Positions 26,102 to 36,507 of a stretch of DNA of 64,000 nt are shown one piece after another. Both the position numbers and the translations under genes were made by a program. Each line of letters opens with the position of its first letter. Position 1 is the stretch's first letter. The stretch comes from Synechococcaceae cyanobacterium (GTDB taxonomy: Bacteria; Cyanobacteriota; Cyanobacteriia; PCC-6307; Cyanobiaceae), in contig CANCJV010000001.1 of NCBI GenBank assembly GCA_947378425.1, positions 1 to 64,000 of the forward strand, written 5' to 3'. The notes beneath the pieces are model-generated. The model was not told the origin of the DNA, did not search any database, and saw nothing but the letters and a program-made list of their open reading frames with translations.

Positions 26102-28495
26102 TTGGTCTCCTCCTCCCCTCCCTCCTTCTCGGTCCCCGAGGCCCTGCGCAAGGAAGGTCTCAGCCCGAGCGACTACGAGGAGATCGTGCGCCGGCTGGGC
26201 CGGGCTCCCAATCGGGCCGAACTGGGCATGTTCGGGGTGATGTGGTCGGAGCACTGTTGCTACCGCAACTCCAGGCCCCTGCTGAGCCAGTTCCCGACCA
26301 CCGGCCCCCGCATCCTGGTGGGCCCGGGCGAGAACGCCGGCGTGGTCGATCTGGGCGAGGGCCAGCGGCTGGCCTTCAAGATCGAGAGCCACAACCATCC
26401 TTCCGCCGTCGAGCCCTTCCAGGGGGCCGCCACCGGCGTCGGCGGCATCCTGCGCGACATCTTCACGATGGGGGCCCGGCCGATCGCTCTGCTCAATGCC
26501 CTGCGCTTTGGGCCGCTCGAGGACGAGCGCAACGTCGGCCTGATGGAGGGGGTGGTGGCCGGCATCGCCCACTACGGCAACTGCGTCGGCGTGCCCACCG
26601 TCGGCGGTGAGGTGGCCTTTGATCCCAGCTACGGCGGCAATCCCCTCGTCAATGCCATGGCCCTGGGGCTGATGGAGACCGACGACATCGTCTGCTCCGG
26701 AGCCCGGGGCGTCGGCAATCCGGTGGTCTATGTCGGCAGCACCACCGGCCGTGACGGCATGGGCGGCGCCAGTTTCGCGTCAGCCGAGCTCACCCAGGCC
26801 TCCATCGACGATCGGCCCGCCGTGCAGGTGGGAGATCCTTTCCTGGAGAAGGGGCTGATCGAAGCCTGTCTGGAGGCCTTCCAGAGTGGCGATGTGCTGG
26901 CGGCCCAGGACATGGGCGCCGCCGGCCTCACCTGCAGCTGCGCCGAGATGGCCGCCAAGGGCGGTCTGGGCATCGAGCTGGATCTCGATCGGGTGCCGGC
27001 CCGCGAGAGCGGCATGACCCCCTATGAGTTCCTGTTGAGCGAATCCCAGGAGCGGATGCTGTTCGTGGTGCAGGCCGGCCGTGAAGAGGTGCTGATGGCC
27101 CGCTTCCGCCGCTGGGGCCTGCAGGCGGCCGTGGTCGGCCGGGTGCTGGCGGAGAACGTGGTGCGGGTGCTGCAGCACGGCGAGGTGGCGGCGGAGGTGC
27201 CCGCTAATGCCCTGGCCGATGACACGCCGATCAACCACCACGAGCTGCTGGCCGAGCCGCCGGAGGCGATCCAGCGCCACTGGCTCTGGCGCGAAAGTTC
27301 CCTGCCGATGGCCACGGTCGACGGCATTGCCCTGGGCGACGGTCGCCTGCCCTGGAGTGATGTGCTGCTGCGGCTGCTCGATGACCCCACGATCGCCAGC
27401 AAGCGCTGGGTGTATCGCCAGTACGACCACCAGGTGCAGGTCAACACGGTGCTGCCCCCCGGCGGCGCCGATGCGGCGGTGGTGCGCCTGCGGCCCCAGC
27501 AGGGGGCCGGCTCGCTCGAGGCCTGTGGGCGCGGGGTGGCCGCTGTGGTCGATTGCCCCAACCGCTGGGTGGTCCTCGACCCGGAGCGGGGCGGCATGGC
27601 GGCGGTGGCCGAAGCGGCCCGCAATCTCAGCTGTGTCGGCGCCGAACCGCTGGCCGTCACCGACAACCTCAATTTCCCGTCCCCCGATACCGCCAGCGGC
27701 TACTGGCAACTGGCCCTGGCCTGCCGGGGCCTGTCCACCGCCTGCGCCGCTCTCGACACGCCGGTCACCGGCGGCAACGTCTCCCTCTACAACGAAACGC
27801 GTCGGCCCGACGGCAGCATGCAGCCGATCCACCCGACACCGGTGGTGGGCATGGTGGGGCTGGTCCATGACCTGACCCATGTCACCGGCCTGGCCTGGCG
27901 CCAGAGCGGCGATGCCATCTGGTTGCTGGGGGTGCCCCTGGAGGCCGGCGAGGCTGCTGGACAGACGCCCGATCCGCGCCTGTCCCTGGCGGGCAGCAGT
28001 TATCTGGAGGTGATCCATGGCCTGCTCACCGGTCGCCCACCGGAGGTGGATCTGGACCTGGAGCGCACCGTGCAGGCCTTTCTGCGTCGGGCGATCGCGG
28101 CTGGCCTGGTGGTTTCGGCCCATGACCTCAGCGACGGCGGCCTGGTGGTGGCGGCGGCGGAGGCGAGCATCGCCTCCGGCCTCGGCGCCCACCTGGAGAT
28201 CCCCGCTAGTGGTGCCCGGCTCGATCGTCTCCTGTTCGCCGAAGGCGGCGCCCGGCTGCTGGTGACGGTGCATCCGGCCCAGACCGGGGCCTGGCAGGAG
28301 GCCCTCGATGCCGCTGCGGACTCCGGCGCCGCGATTCCGGCCCAGTGCCTGGGGGTGGTGGAGTCCGGCCGGCAATTCACGCTCGTGCAGGCTGGCGTGC
28401 CGCTGCTGGATCTGCCCGTGGGCGATCTGCAGCGGGCCTTTGAGCAGGCCATTCCCCGGCGCCTGGGCCAGGCGGCTCCGCCACCGGATCACTGA
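26102..28495 (+). CDS. purL: Phosphoribosylformylglycinamidine synthase, large subunit
   Basis: PurL converts FGAR to FGAM in step four of purine synthesis; the small form works with PurQ and PurS. Family motifs include YRNSRPLL, the ATP/substrate loop [69 protein letters not shown] and [19 protein letters not shown]. The ORF track starts at 25637 inside the preceding gene in another frame; similarity starts about residue 15 of the present call. TTG 26102 ([19 protein letters not shown]) is the best available start, giving 797 residues. An unusual TTG start is therefore inferred. It is followed by purF after 29 nt, forming a purine pair. Confidence 0.94.
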   Translation: MVSSSPPSFSVPEALRKEGLSPSDYEEIVRRLGRAPNRAELGMFGVMWSEHCCYRNSRPLLSQFPTTGPRILVGPGENAGVVDLGEGQRLAFKIESHNHPSAVEPFQGAATGVGGILRDIFTMGARPIALLNALRFGPLEDERNVGLMEGVVAGIAHYGNCVGVPTVGGEVAFDPSYGGNPLVNAMALGLMETDDIVCSGARGVGNPVVYVGSTTGRDGMGGASFASAELTQASIDDRPAVQVGDPFLEKGLIEACLEAFQSGDVLAAQDMGAAGLTCSCAEMAAKGGLGIELDLDRVPARESGMTPYEFLLSESQERMLFVVQAGREEVLMARFRRWGLQAAVVGRVLAENVVRVLQHGEVAAEVPANALADDTPINHHELLAEPPEAIQRHWLWRESSLPMATVDGIALGDGRLPWSDVLLRLLDDPTIASKRWVYRQYDHQVQVNTVLPPGGADAAVVRLRPQQGAGSLEACGRGVAAVVDCPNRWVVLDPERGGMAAVAEAARNLSCVGAEPLAVTDNLNFPSPDTASGYWQLALACRGLSTACAALDTPVTGGNVSLYNETRRPDGSMQPIHPTPVVGMVGLVHDLTHVTGLAWRQSGDAIWLLGVPLEAGEAAGQTPDPRLSLAGSSYLEVIHGLLTGRPPEVDLDLERTVQAFLRRAIAAGLVVSAHDLSDGGLVVAAAEASIASGLGAHLEIPASGARLDRLLFAEGGARLLVTVHPAQTGAWQEALDAAADSGAAIPAQCLGVVESGRQFTLVQAGVPLLDLPVGDLQRAFEQAIPRRLGQAAPPPDH

Positions 28496-28524
28496 TGGAA
28501 GTCCATGCGGCAGGATGAGTGTCG

Positions 28525-30081
28525 ATGACGGTGATGCACCCTGTGCCCTTCGACGAGCCTGAGCCCGTCCGCTTCCCAGCCGGTGTCTCCGTCGAAGGGT
28601 TCACACTTGCCCAAGCTGGCGAGGCGTCGCTGAGCGAGCGGCCCGACAAGCCCGAGGAAGCCTGCGGCGTGTTTGCCGTGATGGCAGCCGGACAGGCCGT
28701 GGCCAACCTCACCTATTTCGGGCTCTATGCCCTTCAGCATCGCGGCCAGGAATCGGCCGGCATTGCTGTGTTTCAGGGCGATCAGGTGCGTCTGCACAAG
28801 GACATGGGCCTGGTTAGCCAGGTGTTCGATCAGGAGGTGCTCGAACGCATGCCCGGCGAGCTGGCGATCGGCCATAACCGCTACTCCACCACCGGCAGCA
28901 GCAAGGCCTGCAATGCCCAGCCTGTGGTCCTGATGACCCGGATCGGCCCCTTTGCCCTGGCCCACAACGGCAACCTGGTCAATGCGGCCGAACTGCGGCT
29001 GGCACTCGACCATCTCTCCGGTGAGTTCACCTCCACCACCGACTCGGAAATGATCGCCTTCGCGCTGCAGCAGGCGGTCGACGGCGGTCAGGGCTGGAGC
29101 GACGCGATCCGCCATGCCGCTTCCCTGTGCCGCGGTGCATTCAGCCTGCTGATCGGGACGCCGGAGGGTCTGTTCGCCCTGCGGGATGGCCATGGTGTGC
29201 GTCCGCTGGTCTTCGGCCATCTGGGGGAACCCAGCCAGGCCCAGTGGGTGGCGAGCAGTGAAAGCTGCGGGCTCGACATCATCGGCGCCCATTTCGATGA
29301 CGACGTCAAACCCGGTGAACTGATTCATTTCCATCAGGGCGATCCCACACCGGAGCGGATTCAGTGGTGTGAGGAGCCGCCCAAGCTCTGTGTGTTTGAG
29401 ATGATCTATTTCGCCCGCCCCGACAGCCGCTTTTTCGGCGAATCTCTTTACAGCTATCGCGTTCGTATCGGAGAAGTTCTGGCCAAGGAAAACCCTGTGG
29501 CCGCCGACATTGTGATCGGTGTTCCGGATTCTGGCATTCCTGCTGCCATTGGTTATTCCCAGGCAAGTGGCATTCCGTTCGCCGATGGTCTGATCAAGAA
29601 TCGCTATGTCGGTCGCACCTTCATTCAGCCCACCCAGGCGATGCGGGAGGCCGGTATCCGGGTGAAGCTCAATCCCCTGCCCGATGTCCTTGCCGGTAAG
29701 CGGGTGGTGGTCATCGACGATTCGATCGTGCGCGGCACCACCAGTCGCAAGTTGGTGCAGGCGTTGCGCGATGCCGGTGCCACCGAGGTTCACATGCGGA
29801 TCAGTTCACCGCCGGTGACCCATCCCTGTTTTTACGGAATCGACACCGACACCCAGGATCATCTGATCGCGGCTCGGCTCACCCTGGATGAGATTGAACA
29901 GCATCTCGGGGTGGACTCGCTGGCCTATCTCACCAAGCAGGGCATGGTGCAAGCCGCCCAGACCAACGCCGGTGAATTCTGTACGGCCTGCTTTGATGGC
30001 AACTATCCGATTGATCTCGATCCTTCGGTGCGGGCCAGCAAGCTGATGCTGGAACCCGCCGGTATCGCTGCGACCCTCTGA
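28525..30081 (+). CDS. purF: Amidophosphoribosyltransferase
   Basis: PurF makes phosphoribosylamine from PRPP and glutamine, the first committed step of purine synthesis. An N-terminal propeptide of about 47 residues precedes the nucleophilic cysteine (EEACGVFAV), so autocleavage is expected. The glutaminase domain shows GLYALQHRGQESAGIAV and HNGNLVNA; the phosphoribosyltransferase part has the PRPP motif VVVIDDSIVRGTTSRKLVQ. Cysteines near the C-terminus (FCTACFDGNYP) are consistent with the Fe-S cluster of Bacillus-type enzymes. About 518 residues. GTG 28519, six nt upstream, is an alternative start in the same frame. Confidence 0.95.
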   Translation: MTVMHPVPFDEPEPVRFPAGVSVEGFTLAQAGEASLSERPDKPEEACGVFAVMAAGQAVANLTYFGLYALQHRGQESAGIAVFQGDQVRLHKDMGLVSQVFDQEVLERMPGELAIGHNRYSTTGSSKACNAQPVVLMTRIGPFALAHNGNLVNAAELRLALDHLSGEFTSTTDSEMIAFALQQAVDGGQGWSDAIRHAASLCRGAFSLLIGTPEGLFALRDGHGVRPLVFGHLGEPSQAQWVASSESCGLDIIGAHFDDDVKPGELIHFHQGDPTPERIQWCEEPPKLCVFEMIYFARPDSRFFGESLYSYRVRIGEVLAKENPVAADIVIGVPDSGIPAAIGYSQASGIPFADGLIKNRYVGRTFIQPTQAMREAGIRVKLNPLPDVLAGKRVVVIDDSIVRGTTSRKLVQALRDAGATEVHMRISSPPVTHPCFYGIDTDTQDHLIAARLTLDEIEQHLGVDSLAYLTKQGMVQAAQTNAGEFCTACFDGNYPIDLDPSVRASKLMLEPAGIAATL

Positions 30082-30135
30082 AACGTTGCTGCCGTTGTGT
30101 GTTGATCGTGTTCTGCCGTTGACTGCCGGCGCCTG

Positions 30136-31224
30136 ATGCGGATCGCTTTTCTCGATTCCTGGTTGCAGGATTCCGCCCATGGCAGTGGAACTGCTGTAGC
30201 GATCGGTGGGCTGGCCCGCAGCCTGATCGAACGGGGTCATCAGGTGGAACGTCTGGCGCCGTTGGGGCGCTGGCCCCGGAATCTGCTGCTGCGCCGTCTT
30301 TGGTTCAATCTCACCCTGCCGCGCCGCCTGGCCGGTGGCCGCTACGACCTGGTCGTTGGTTTTGATATCGACGGTGTTCGTGTTTCCGGCCGTCCTGGAG
30401 CGGCCTACGCCTGCTCGATCAAGGGGGTGCTGGCGGAAGAAGCCCGCTGTGAGCGCGGCTGGCCGCGACTGATGCTGGGCTTGCTCTCCCGCCTGGAGCG
30501 CCTCAATGCCCGCCGCGCCCCCCTGGTGCTCTCCACCAGTCGCTATTGCTGTGAGCGCATTCAGGCCCATTACGGCATTGCGGCGGAACGGCTGGCCCTG
30601 GTGCCGGAGGGTCTGGATCTCAGCCTCTGGAGTCCCGGCACTGATCCGGCCGCGCTGGCGCAGCTCGAGGCCGCCCGTGATCCCTTCACCGTTCTCTGCG
30701 TGGCGCGTCAGTACCCCCGCAAGCGGGTGAGGGATCTCATCGCCGCCTTTCCTCTGGTGCTCGCCCAGCTGCCGGAGGCTCGGCTGGTGGTGATCGGGGA
30801 TGGGCCAGAGCATGGCGCCCTTCGCCAGCAGGTGGCCGATCTGGGGATCAGTTCAGCGGTGCAGTTGCTCGGCGCCCTGGCTTCGGATCAGGAGGTGCGG
30901 GCCTGGTACCGGCGCGCTTCAATCTTCTGCCTGCCTTCGATTCAGGAGGGGTTCGGCATCGTCTTTCTGGAGGCCATGGCCAGTGGCCTGCCGGTGGTGA
31001 GCACCACGGCCACGGCGATCCCCGAGGTGGTCCCCCAGGGCCAGGCGGGGCTGCTGGTGCCGCCGCGGGATCCGCCGGCCCTGGCCGCAGCCATCCTCAC
31101 CTTGCTGGGCGATACCGCGTTGCAGCAGCGCTGCCGGCTGTTCGGCCGGCAACATGCAGGCCTCTACAGCTGGGATCGGGTGGCGGCGATGTTTCTGGCG
31201 GCGGTGGAGCAGCTTGGATCGTGA
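30136..31224 (+). CDS. Glycosyltransferase family 4 (GT-B)
   Basis: A 362-residue GT-B fold glycosyltransferase. The N-terminal domain begins MRIAFLDSWLQDSAHGSGTAVAIGGLARSLIERGHQVERL, the usual donor-side glycine-rich start. The C-terminal domain shows VLCVARQYPRKRVRDLIAAF and VVIGDGPE, and the nucleotide-sugar signature PSIQEGFGIVFLEAMASGLPVVSTTATAIPEVV with the E-x7-E pair. It probably adds a sugar to a surface polysaccharide or lipid, but donor and acceptor cannot be told. It stands alone between purF and the convergent topoisomerase gene, so context does not help. In some relatives this position is empty, and it may be an insertion in the core block. Confidence 0.85.
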   Translation: MRIAFLDSWLQDSAHGSGTAVAIGGLARSLIERGHQVERLAPLGRWPRNLLLRRLWFNLTLPRRLAGGRYDLVVGFDIDGVRVSGRPGAAYACSIKGVLAEEARCERGWPRLMLGLLSRLERLNARRAPLVLSTSRYCCERIQAHYGIAAERLALVPEGLDLSLWSPGTDPAALAQLEAARDPFTVLCVARQYPRKRVRDLIAAFPLVLAQLPEARLVVIGDGPEHGALRQQVADLGISSAVQLLGALASDQEVRAWYRRASIFCLPSIQEGFGIVFLEAMASGLPVVSTTATAIPEVVPQGQAGLLVPPRDPPALAAAILTLLGDTALQQRCRLFGRQHAGLYSWDRVAAMFLAAVEQLGS

Positions 31225-31269
31225 GCAGGCCGCGGCTACGGCCGCTGCCGCTGTGACGATCCGGACGGC

Positions 31270-33750
31270 TCAGCTCTGGATGAGCGGTACCAACTGCTGG
31301 ATGAGGTCGCCTTTCTGCAGAGCCAGGAGCTGGCCGGTGCCGCTGCAGTCCTGAGCTTCCAGGCCATCGGAGCGCAGCCGCAGGCTGCGGCCATCGGCGT
31401 TGGCCAGGCGCACGCCCACCACGCCGCCCCGGTCTTCGCGCAGGTCCACCAGCCCATCGCCCCGCTCCAGGAAGCGCAGGCCGATCTGGCCGAGATCTCC
31501 CCGCTCCGAGGCCCGCAGGCTGTCCACGCTCAGCCGTTTGATCTGGCCCTGGCGGCTGGCCAGAAGCACCGTGCCATCGGACTGAACCGCGGCCGCCCCC
31601 ACCACCGTTTCGCCCGGCAGCAGTCGCAGCAGTACCGGCCCCTGGGCTGTGCGGCCCATCAGCGGCAGATTGGCCTCATTCACCGCCAACCGCAGCAGCC
31701 GGCCCGTGCTGCTGGCCACCACCAGCTCCTGTTTGTCGCGGCAGGCCACCACCCGCTGAAGTTCCACCCCTTCCTTGAGTTTGAGCACGGTGGCGGCACG
31801 GCCGGAGAGTTCCTGGAAGTCCTCCAGTGGCAGGCGCTTGAAGCGGCCATCGCTGCTGAGCAGGCCAAGGCTGGTGTGGCTGCCGTCGCTGGGCAGGGGC
31901 AGCACCTGGATCAGGCGGGCCTCGCTGAGGCTTTCCGGCAGGAATTTCTCCAGGCCGCCGGGTTGCTGAGCGGCGAATTCCCAGCGCAGCAACGCCACCC
32001 GACCATCGGCGCTGAAGGCCAGCAGCGCCGGCTGGGAACTGATCGGCAGGATCAGCTGGGCCGGGGCCGGCTGCTCGGCCAGCTCGGCCGGTTCATCGAG
32101 ATGCAGCCGGCCCAGCATCTGCGGCGTCACGATCTTGACGGCGCCGTCGGCCTGGATCAACAGGCGGCTCTCGGGGGGCAGGGCCTCAAAGGCCTGCTGG
32201 CGCTGCAGTTCGGCGTTGGGCCGGACGGCCGCAGCCCGCTGGGCCACCAGCAGATCGCCGCCTTCCACCAGGCGGGTGCGGCGCGGGGTGTTGTAGCGCT
32301 TCTTCAGCTGCCTGAGCTCGGCCACCAGCGTGTCCAGCAGCGTGTCGCGATCGTCGAGCAGATGGCGCAAGCGGGTGCGCTCGAGCCTGAGCTCCTCGGC
32401 CTCCTTGCGCAGGCTCTCCTGTTCGAGACCGGTGAGCCGCCGCAGCGGCATCGCCAGGACAGCGTCGGCCTGGCGCTCGCTCAGATCCAGGTGCACCTGC
32501 AGGCTGGCCTTGGCGGCGGCCGCATCGCTGGCCGCGGTGATCATCGCGATCACCTCGGCCAGGGCATTGAGGGCCTTGGTCAGGCCTTCGACCACCTCCA
32601 GTCGGTCTTCGCAGCGTCGCAGCGCGTGGCTGGTGCGCCGGATCATGGTCAGTTCCCGGTACTCCAGGAATTCCTGCAGCATGCGCCGCAGGCTCAGCTG
32701 CACCGGCTGGCCATGGACCAGGGCCAGCAGAATCGCCCCGAAGTTGCTCTGCAGGGCGGTGCGGCGCTGCAGTTCGGCCAGCACGGTTTCGGCATTGGCA
32801 TCGCGGCGCACCTCGACGACGACGCGCATGCCCTCACGATCACTCTCGTCGCGGATGTCGGCGATGCCGCCGATCTTGCCGTCGTTCACCTGTTCCGCCA
32901 GCTTTTCGATCCAGCCCGCCTTGCTGAGCTGGTAGGGGAGCTCGGTGATCACCACGGCCCCGCGGCGATGGCGGCCCTTGCCGGGTTGCACTTCCTCGAT
33001 GTGGGCGACGCCCCGCATCGGGATGCTGCCCCGACCGCTCAGGTAGGTGTCCCGCACGCCGGCGCCGATCAGCACTTCACCGCCAGTGGGGAAATCGGGG
33101 CCGGGCACCAGCTCCAGCAGTTTCTCGTCGCTGAGGTCGGGCTTGCGGATCAGGGCGATCAGGGCATCCACCACTTCGCCCAGGTTGTGCGGCGGAATGC
33201 TGGTGGCCATGCCCACGGCGATGCCGGTGCAGCCGTTCAGCAACAGGAAGGGCAGCTGGGCCGGCAGCACCGTGGGCTCCTGTTGGGAGCCATCGAAGTT
33301 CGAGGCGAAATCGACCGTGTCGTTGCCGATCTCAGCCAGCATCCCCTCGTGGGAGATCGGCGCCAGGCGGGTTTCGGTGTACCGCATCGCCGCCGGCGGA
33401 TCGTCATCGACGGAGCCGAAGTTGCCGTGGCCATCCAGCAGGGGATGGCGGCTGGCGAAGGTCTGCACCAGCCGCACCAGGGCGTCGTAGACCGCCTGGT
33501 CGCCGTGGGGGTGGTACTTGCCGAGCACATCGCCCACCACCCGGGCGCACTTGCGGTAAGGGCGGTCGGGGGTGAGCCCGAGCTCGTGCATCGCGAACAG
33601 GATGCGCCGCTGCACCGGCTTGAGGCCATCGCGCACATCCGGCAGGGCCCGTCCCACGATCACGCTCATGGCGTATTCGAGGTACGAGCGCTGCATCTCC
33701 TGGTGGAGGGCGATCGGCTCGATGCGTGCTTCTGGGCGCTCCTCGGCCAT
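31270..33750 (-). CDS. gyrA: DNA gyrase/topoisomerase IV subunit A
   Basis: Type IIA topoisomerase A subunit, 826 residues. It has [49 protein letters not shown], and the catalytic tyrosine in [13 protein letters not shown], then the coiled-coil arm and a C-terminal beta-pinwheel. The GyrA box (QRRGGKG) that distinguishes gyrase is not recognisable in the pinwheel, where [13 protein letters not shown] stands at about the right place. It may therefore be a topoisomerase IV-like paralogue, a known ambiguity for the gene at this position in picocyanobacteria. It is transcribed convergently to the glycosyltransferase and belongs to the dnaN-linked block. Confidence 0.88.
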   Translation of the reverse strand: MAEERPEARIEPIALHQEMQRSYLEYAMSVIVGRALPDVRDGLKPVQRRILFAMHELGLTPDRPYRKCARVVGDVLGKYHPHGDQAVYDALVRLVQTFASRHPLLDGHGNFGSVDDDPPAAMRYTETRLAPISHEGMLAEIGNDTVDFASNFDGSQQEPTVLPAQLPFLLLNGCTGIAVGMATSIPPHNLGEVVDALIALIRKPDLSDEKLLELVPGPDFPTGGEVLIGAGVRDTYLSGRGSIPMRGVAHIEEVQPGKGRHRRGAVVITELPYQLSKAGWIEKLAEQVNDGKIGGIADIRDESDREGMRVVVEVRRDANAETVLAELQRRTALQSNFGAILLALVHGQPVQLSLRRMLQEFLEYRELTMIRRTSHALRRCEDRLEVVEGLTKALNALAEVIAMITAASDAAAAKASLQVHLDLSERQADAVLAMPLRRLTGLEQESLRKEAEELRLERTRLRHLLDDRDTLLDTLVAELRQLKKRYNTPRRTRLVEGGDLLVAQRAAAVRPNAELQRQQAFEALPPESRLLIQADGAVKIVTPQMLGRLHLDEPAELAEQPAPAQLILPISSQPALLAFSADGRVALLRWEFAAQQPGGLEKFLPESLSEARLIQVLPLPSDGSHTSLGLLSSDGRFKRLPLEDFQELSGRAATVLKLKEGVELQRVVACRDKQELVVASSTGRLLRLAVNEANLPLMGRTAQGPVLLRLLPGETVVGAAAVQSDGTVLLASRQGQIKRLSVDSLRASERGDLGQIGLRFLERGDGLVDLREDRGGVVGVRLANADGRSLRLRSDGLEAQDCSGTGQLLALQKGDLIQQLVPLIQS

Positions 33751-33827
33751 CCGGTGCTGGGGTCTGGGGGCTGGAGACGGGGCTCAGCCTACAGATCATG
33801 ATCCGAGCCCACCAGGGAGCTGGTGAT

Positions 33828-34727
33828 TCAGGGGCTCTCGTCGTCCTTGTTCTGGCCGGTGGCGTTGGCTGAAGCCCGCTCGACGCTGGCCTTGAGCTCC
33901 GGCAGGGCCAGCAGGCGTGCGGTGGCGGCCCGCAGCTTCACGCCCCAGAGCTGTTCTTTTTGGTACGTCTCGTGGACGTAGTTGGGGTCGGTGTTGAGGG
34001 CATTTTCCGCCAGTTGCAAGGCTTCGCTGCGGTTCTGAGGGTTGCTTCCGTACAGCACCGTGGCCAGGGCCAGGGAGGTTTCGGCCGCATCCGGCTTGAT
34101 CTTGAGCACCTTCCGCCAGCGCTCGATCGCCTCCCTGGGGCGATCGAGTTCGAACAGCACCAGCCCCTGGTTGTTGACGGCCTCCCAGAAATCGCCACGC
34201 AGACCTGAGGCCTTTTCAAAGGCGGTCAGGGCGTCTGCGGGGCGACCCAGCAGCAGATTGGCGTTGCCGAGGTCGAAGTAGGCGCCCGAGTTGCGGCTGT
34301 CGAGCTGCAGACCATGGCGCAGCAGTTCGAGGGCATCGCCGGGTTTGCCGTTGCGCAGAGCCAGGGAGCCCTCCGCGAACCAGATGCCCGCATTGGTGGG
34401 ATCGAGGCGTTTGGCTCGTTCCAGGGCCACCAACGCCTTGCTGGAGTTGTTGCTGCGCAGTTGGGCCTCCGCCAGAAGCACCCAGCTGCGCGGATCGTCG
34501 GGGAGCAGCCGCACCGAGAGTTCGGCCAGGCGGGCTGCGTCTTCGGCCTGGCCGAGGCGCAGCAGGCGGGCTGCCGCCTGGGCAATGCCGAGGCCGGCGC
34601 CCTCCAGCTCCTTCGTCTGGGGGAGGTAGACGTAGGGCACCAGAGCCAGGGCTGGAGGAATCCCGCCCCACAACAACAGACCGGCTATCGGCAGGGAGCT
34701 GAGGAACTGCCACCGGCGCTGGCCCAT
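33828..34727 (-). CDS. Tetratricopeptide repeat protein, exported or membrane-anchored
   Basis: From ATG 34727 the protein has 299 residues. An N-terminal hydrophobic segment (WQFLSSLPIAGLLLWGGIPPALA) acts as signal or anchor. About six TPR-like helical hairpins follow, with the small/large residue pattern (PRSWVLLAEAQLRSNNSSKALVALERAKRLDP; AGIWFAEGSLALRNGKPGDALELLRHGLQLD; SGAYFDLGNANLLLGRPADALTAFEKASGL). A charged tail ends NKDDESP. TPR proteins of this kind scaffold complexes; related proteins at this position in picocyanobacteria have no firm role. The ORF-track start at 34865 is upstream of the signal sequence and less likely. It lies just downstream of queG, same strand. Confidence 0.85.
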   Translation of the reverse strand: MGQRRWQFLSSLPIAGLLLWGGIPPALALVPYVYLPQTKELEGAGLGIAQAAARLLRLGQAEDAARLAELSVRLLPDDPRSWVLLAEAQLRSNNSSKALVALERAKRLDPTNAGIWFAEGSLALRNGKPGDALELLRHGLQLDSRNSGAYFDLGNANLLLGRPADALTAFEKASGLRGDFWEAVNNQGLVLFELDRPREAIERWRKVLKIKPDAAETSLALATVLYGSNPQNRSEALQLAENALNTDPNYVHETYQKEQLWGVKLRAATARLLALPELKASVERASANATGQNKDDESP

Positions 34728-34752
34728 GGGATCACAAGGAATTCGACCCAGC

Positions 34753-35736
34753 CTAGGGACCGGGGAGGGTTTCACCCCGATTCGACATCGGGCTGGCGGC
34801 GGCGATATTGCGGCGCCACATCCAGGGCTTGATGCGCCGCAGGGCCGAGGCTCGCAGCCGTTCATCCCACTCCTGATCGCTCCAGCCGAGGGCCTCCTGG
34901 CCCTGCAGATTCAGCAGCCAGGGGCGCGGTTGCAGGTCGGGGTCCTCGGAGCTCTGCAGGGCGTCGCCATTCCAGGGACAGACCTCCTGACAGATGTCAC
35001 AACCGGCCACCCAACCCTGCAGATTCCCGGCCAGCTCCGCCGGCAGGCTGGGATCGCGATTTTCGATCGTGTGGAAGGCGATGCAGCGCCTGGCGTCGAC
35101 GACGAAGGGTTCACGGATCGCCGCGGTTGGACAGGCGTCGATGCAGCGGCTGCAGCGGCCGCACAGGCTGTCGCCGGCCTGATCAGCCGGCAGCTCCAGG
35201 CTGGTGAGCAGGTGGCCGAGCAGCAGCCAGGAGCCCCGCTGGCGGTGAATCAGGTTGCCGTGTTTGCCGATCCAGCCCAGGCCTGCCTCCTCGGCCCAGG
35301 CCTTATCCAGCAGCGGCGCACTGTCGACGCAGGCCCGCCAGCTGGTGCCCGGCGCCTCGGCTTCCAGCCAGCGGCCCAGCTGGCGCAGGCGGCGCTCGAT
35401 CACGCGGTGATAATCCCGGCCCCAGCCGTAGCGCGCCACCTTGAGGCTGCCCGCCTGGGGCGATTGGCGTACGTAATAGGACAGACCCACGGCCACCAGA
35501 CTGCGCACGCCGGGCAGCAGCAGCTCGATCTGGCGGCGACGCGGATCCTCCATCCAGGCCATCGAGCCGTGGTGGCCCGCCGCCAGCCAGCGCTCCAGGG
35601 CGGCCGTGCGCAGCCGCAGGCGATCACTGCCGGCCGCTGAGGCGATGCCGACCGGGTCGAAACCCAGGCGTCGGGCCTCCTGCTTGAGGGCCGTGGCCAG
35701 CTCACTGCCGGCTGGGCTGGGCTGGGGATGGTTCAT
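34753..35736 (-). CDS. queG: Epoxyqueuosine reductase QueG
   Basis: QueG carries out the last step of queuosine biosynthesis on tRNA, reducing epoxyqueuosine with a cobalamin cofactor and two [4Fe-4S] clusters. The 327-residue protein starts with ALKQEARRLGFDPVGIASA, has the ARYGWGRDYHRVIERRL segment, and the two cluster motifs LCGRCSRCIDACPTAAI and CDICQEVCPWN. It continues RPWLLNLQGQEALGWSDQEWDERLRASALRRIKPWMWRRN, the family's C-terminal consensus. It depends on cobalamin, a cobalt cofactor. The gene starts about 40 nt from the divergent HpsJ-like gene and precedes the TPR gene by 25 nt. Confidence 0.95.
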   Translation of the reverse strand: MNHPQPSPAGSELATALKQEARRLGFDPVGIASAAGSDRLRLRTAALERWLAAGHHGSMAWMEDPRRRQIELLLPGVRSLVAVGLSYYVRQSPQAGSLKVARYGWGRDYHRVIERRLRQLGRWLEAEAPGTSWRACVDSAPLLDKAWAEEAGLGWIGKHGNLIHRQRGSWLLLGHLLTSLELPADQAGDSLCGRCSRCIDACPTAAIREPFVVDARRCIAFHTIENRDPSLPAELAGNLQGWVAGCDICQEVCPWNGDALQSSEDPDLQPRPWLLNLQGQEALGWSDQEWDERLRASALRRIKPWMWRRNIAAASPMSNRGETLPGP

Positions 35737-35775
35737 CGCCGGTCGGTAGAGTCGAAATCCGCTGGTTCTGATCGT

Positions 35776-36426
35776 GTGACTGCCACCTCATCTAGCCGTT
35801 TCAGCCCTCTCTTGCGCTGGATGGGTATCACCCTGGTGGTGCTTCTGCTGCTGCAGATGCTGGCGGTGCTCAATCTCTGGGACTGGGGCCAGGAGCCCTT
35901 TCGCCAGCTGGTGGTGGAACGGTTGATCAATCAGTCCCCCATGGCCCTGGTGGGTCTGGTGCTGATGTATCTGTCGTCCCGCCTCGAAGATGAAGCCGAG
36001 ACCCGTACGCCGGTGCTGTGGAGCGTCTGCATCATCAGCGGTCTGCTGGCCGTGTTCCTGACCGCCTCCCTGCCGGTGGCCTTCGGCGGTGACCAGATCA
36101 TGCAGCAGCAGTCCGATGAACAGCTGGCGGCCAAGAAGGGTCAGCTGGCGATGGCCCGTCAGCAAAGCCAGGATCCCGCCCTGGTGCAGCAACTGATCAA
36201 GCAGGCCGAGGCCTCCGGCCAGGTGCCGGCCAATGCCAGTGAGGCCCAGAAAACCCAGTCGGCCAGGGCCTTCATCGATCGCCAGCTCGATCAGATGGAA
36301 GCCCAGTACAAGCAGGCTGAGCAGAGCAGCAAGGTCACCCTCAGTCAGCGGCGCTTCGCCGGCTCCGGCGGTGCCGTGGTGTTGATCATCGCCTTCACCA
36401 TCCTCTGCCTCGGCAGTGTCCTCTGA
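35776..36426 (+). CDS. HpsJ-like membrane protein
   Basis: From GTG 35776 (MTATSSSRFSPLLRWMG) this is a 216-residue protein with three or four membrane helices near the N-terminus (WMGITLVVLLLLQMLAVLNLW, MALVGLVLMYL, LWSVCIISGLLAVFLTASLP), a Gln/Ala/Lys-rich soluble coiled segment (AAKKGQLAMARQQ...FIDRQLDQMEAQYKQAEQ), and a final helix (AVVLIIAFTILCLGSVL). This layout is that of cyanobacterial HpsJ proteins, named for hormogonium polysaccharide genes. The function in unicellular species is unclear. The track start at 35728 overlaps queG. A second relative lies at 62261-63076. Confidence 0.75.
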   Translation: MTATSSSRFSPLLRWMGITLVVLLLLQMLAVLNLWDWGQEPFRQLVVERLINQSPMALVGLVLMYLSSRLEDEAETRTPVLWSVCIISGLLAVFLTASLPVAFGGDQIMQQQSDEQLAAKKGQLAMARQQSQDPALVQQLIKQAEASGQVPANASEAQKTQSARAFIDRQLDQMEAQYKQAEQSSKVTLSQRRFAGSGGAVVLIIAFTILCLGSVL

Positions 36427-36507
36427 ACATTCCTTCGCGGCGGCTCCGGCGCTCCACCGGCTGGTTAGCGTCGGGCTGTTCGATCCGAACTCCCCCCAAC
36501 CACCTTG

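Noticed and set aside
26780-28492. 570-codon minus-strand ORF
   Set aside because: Antisense shadow of purL; no domain seen and extreme His/Gln/Gly content.
31876-33801. 641-codon plus-strand ORF
   Set aside because: Lies entirely antisense to the topoisomerase A gene, which has clear family motifs on the minus strand.
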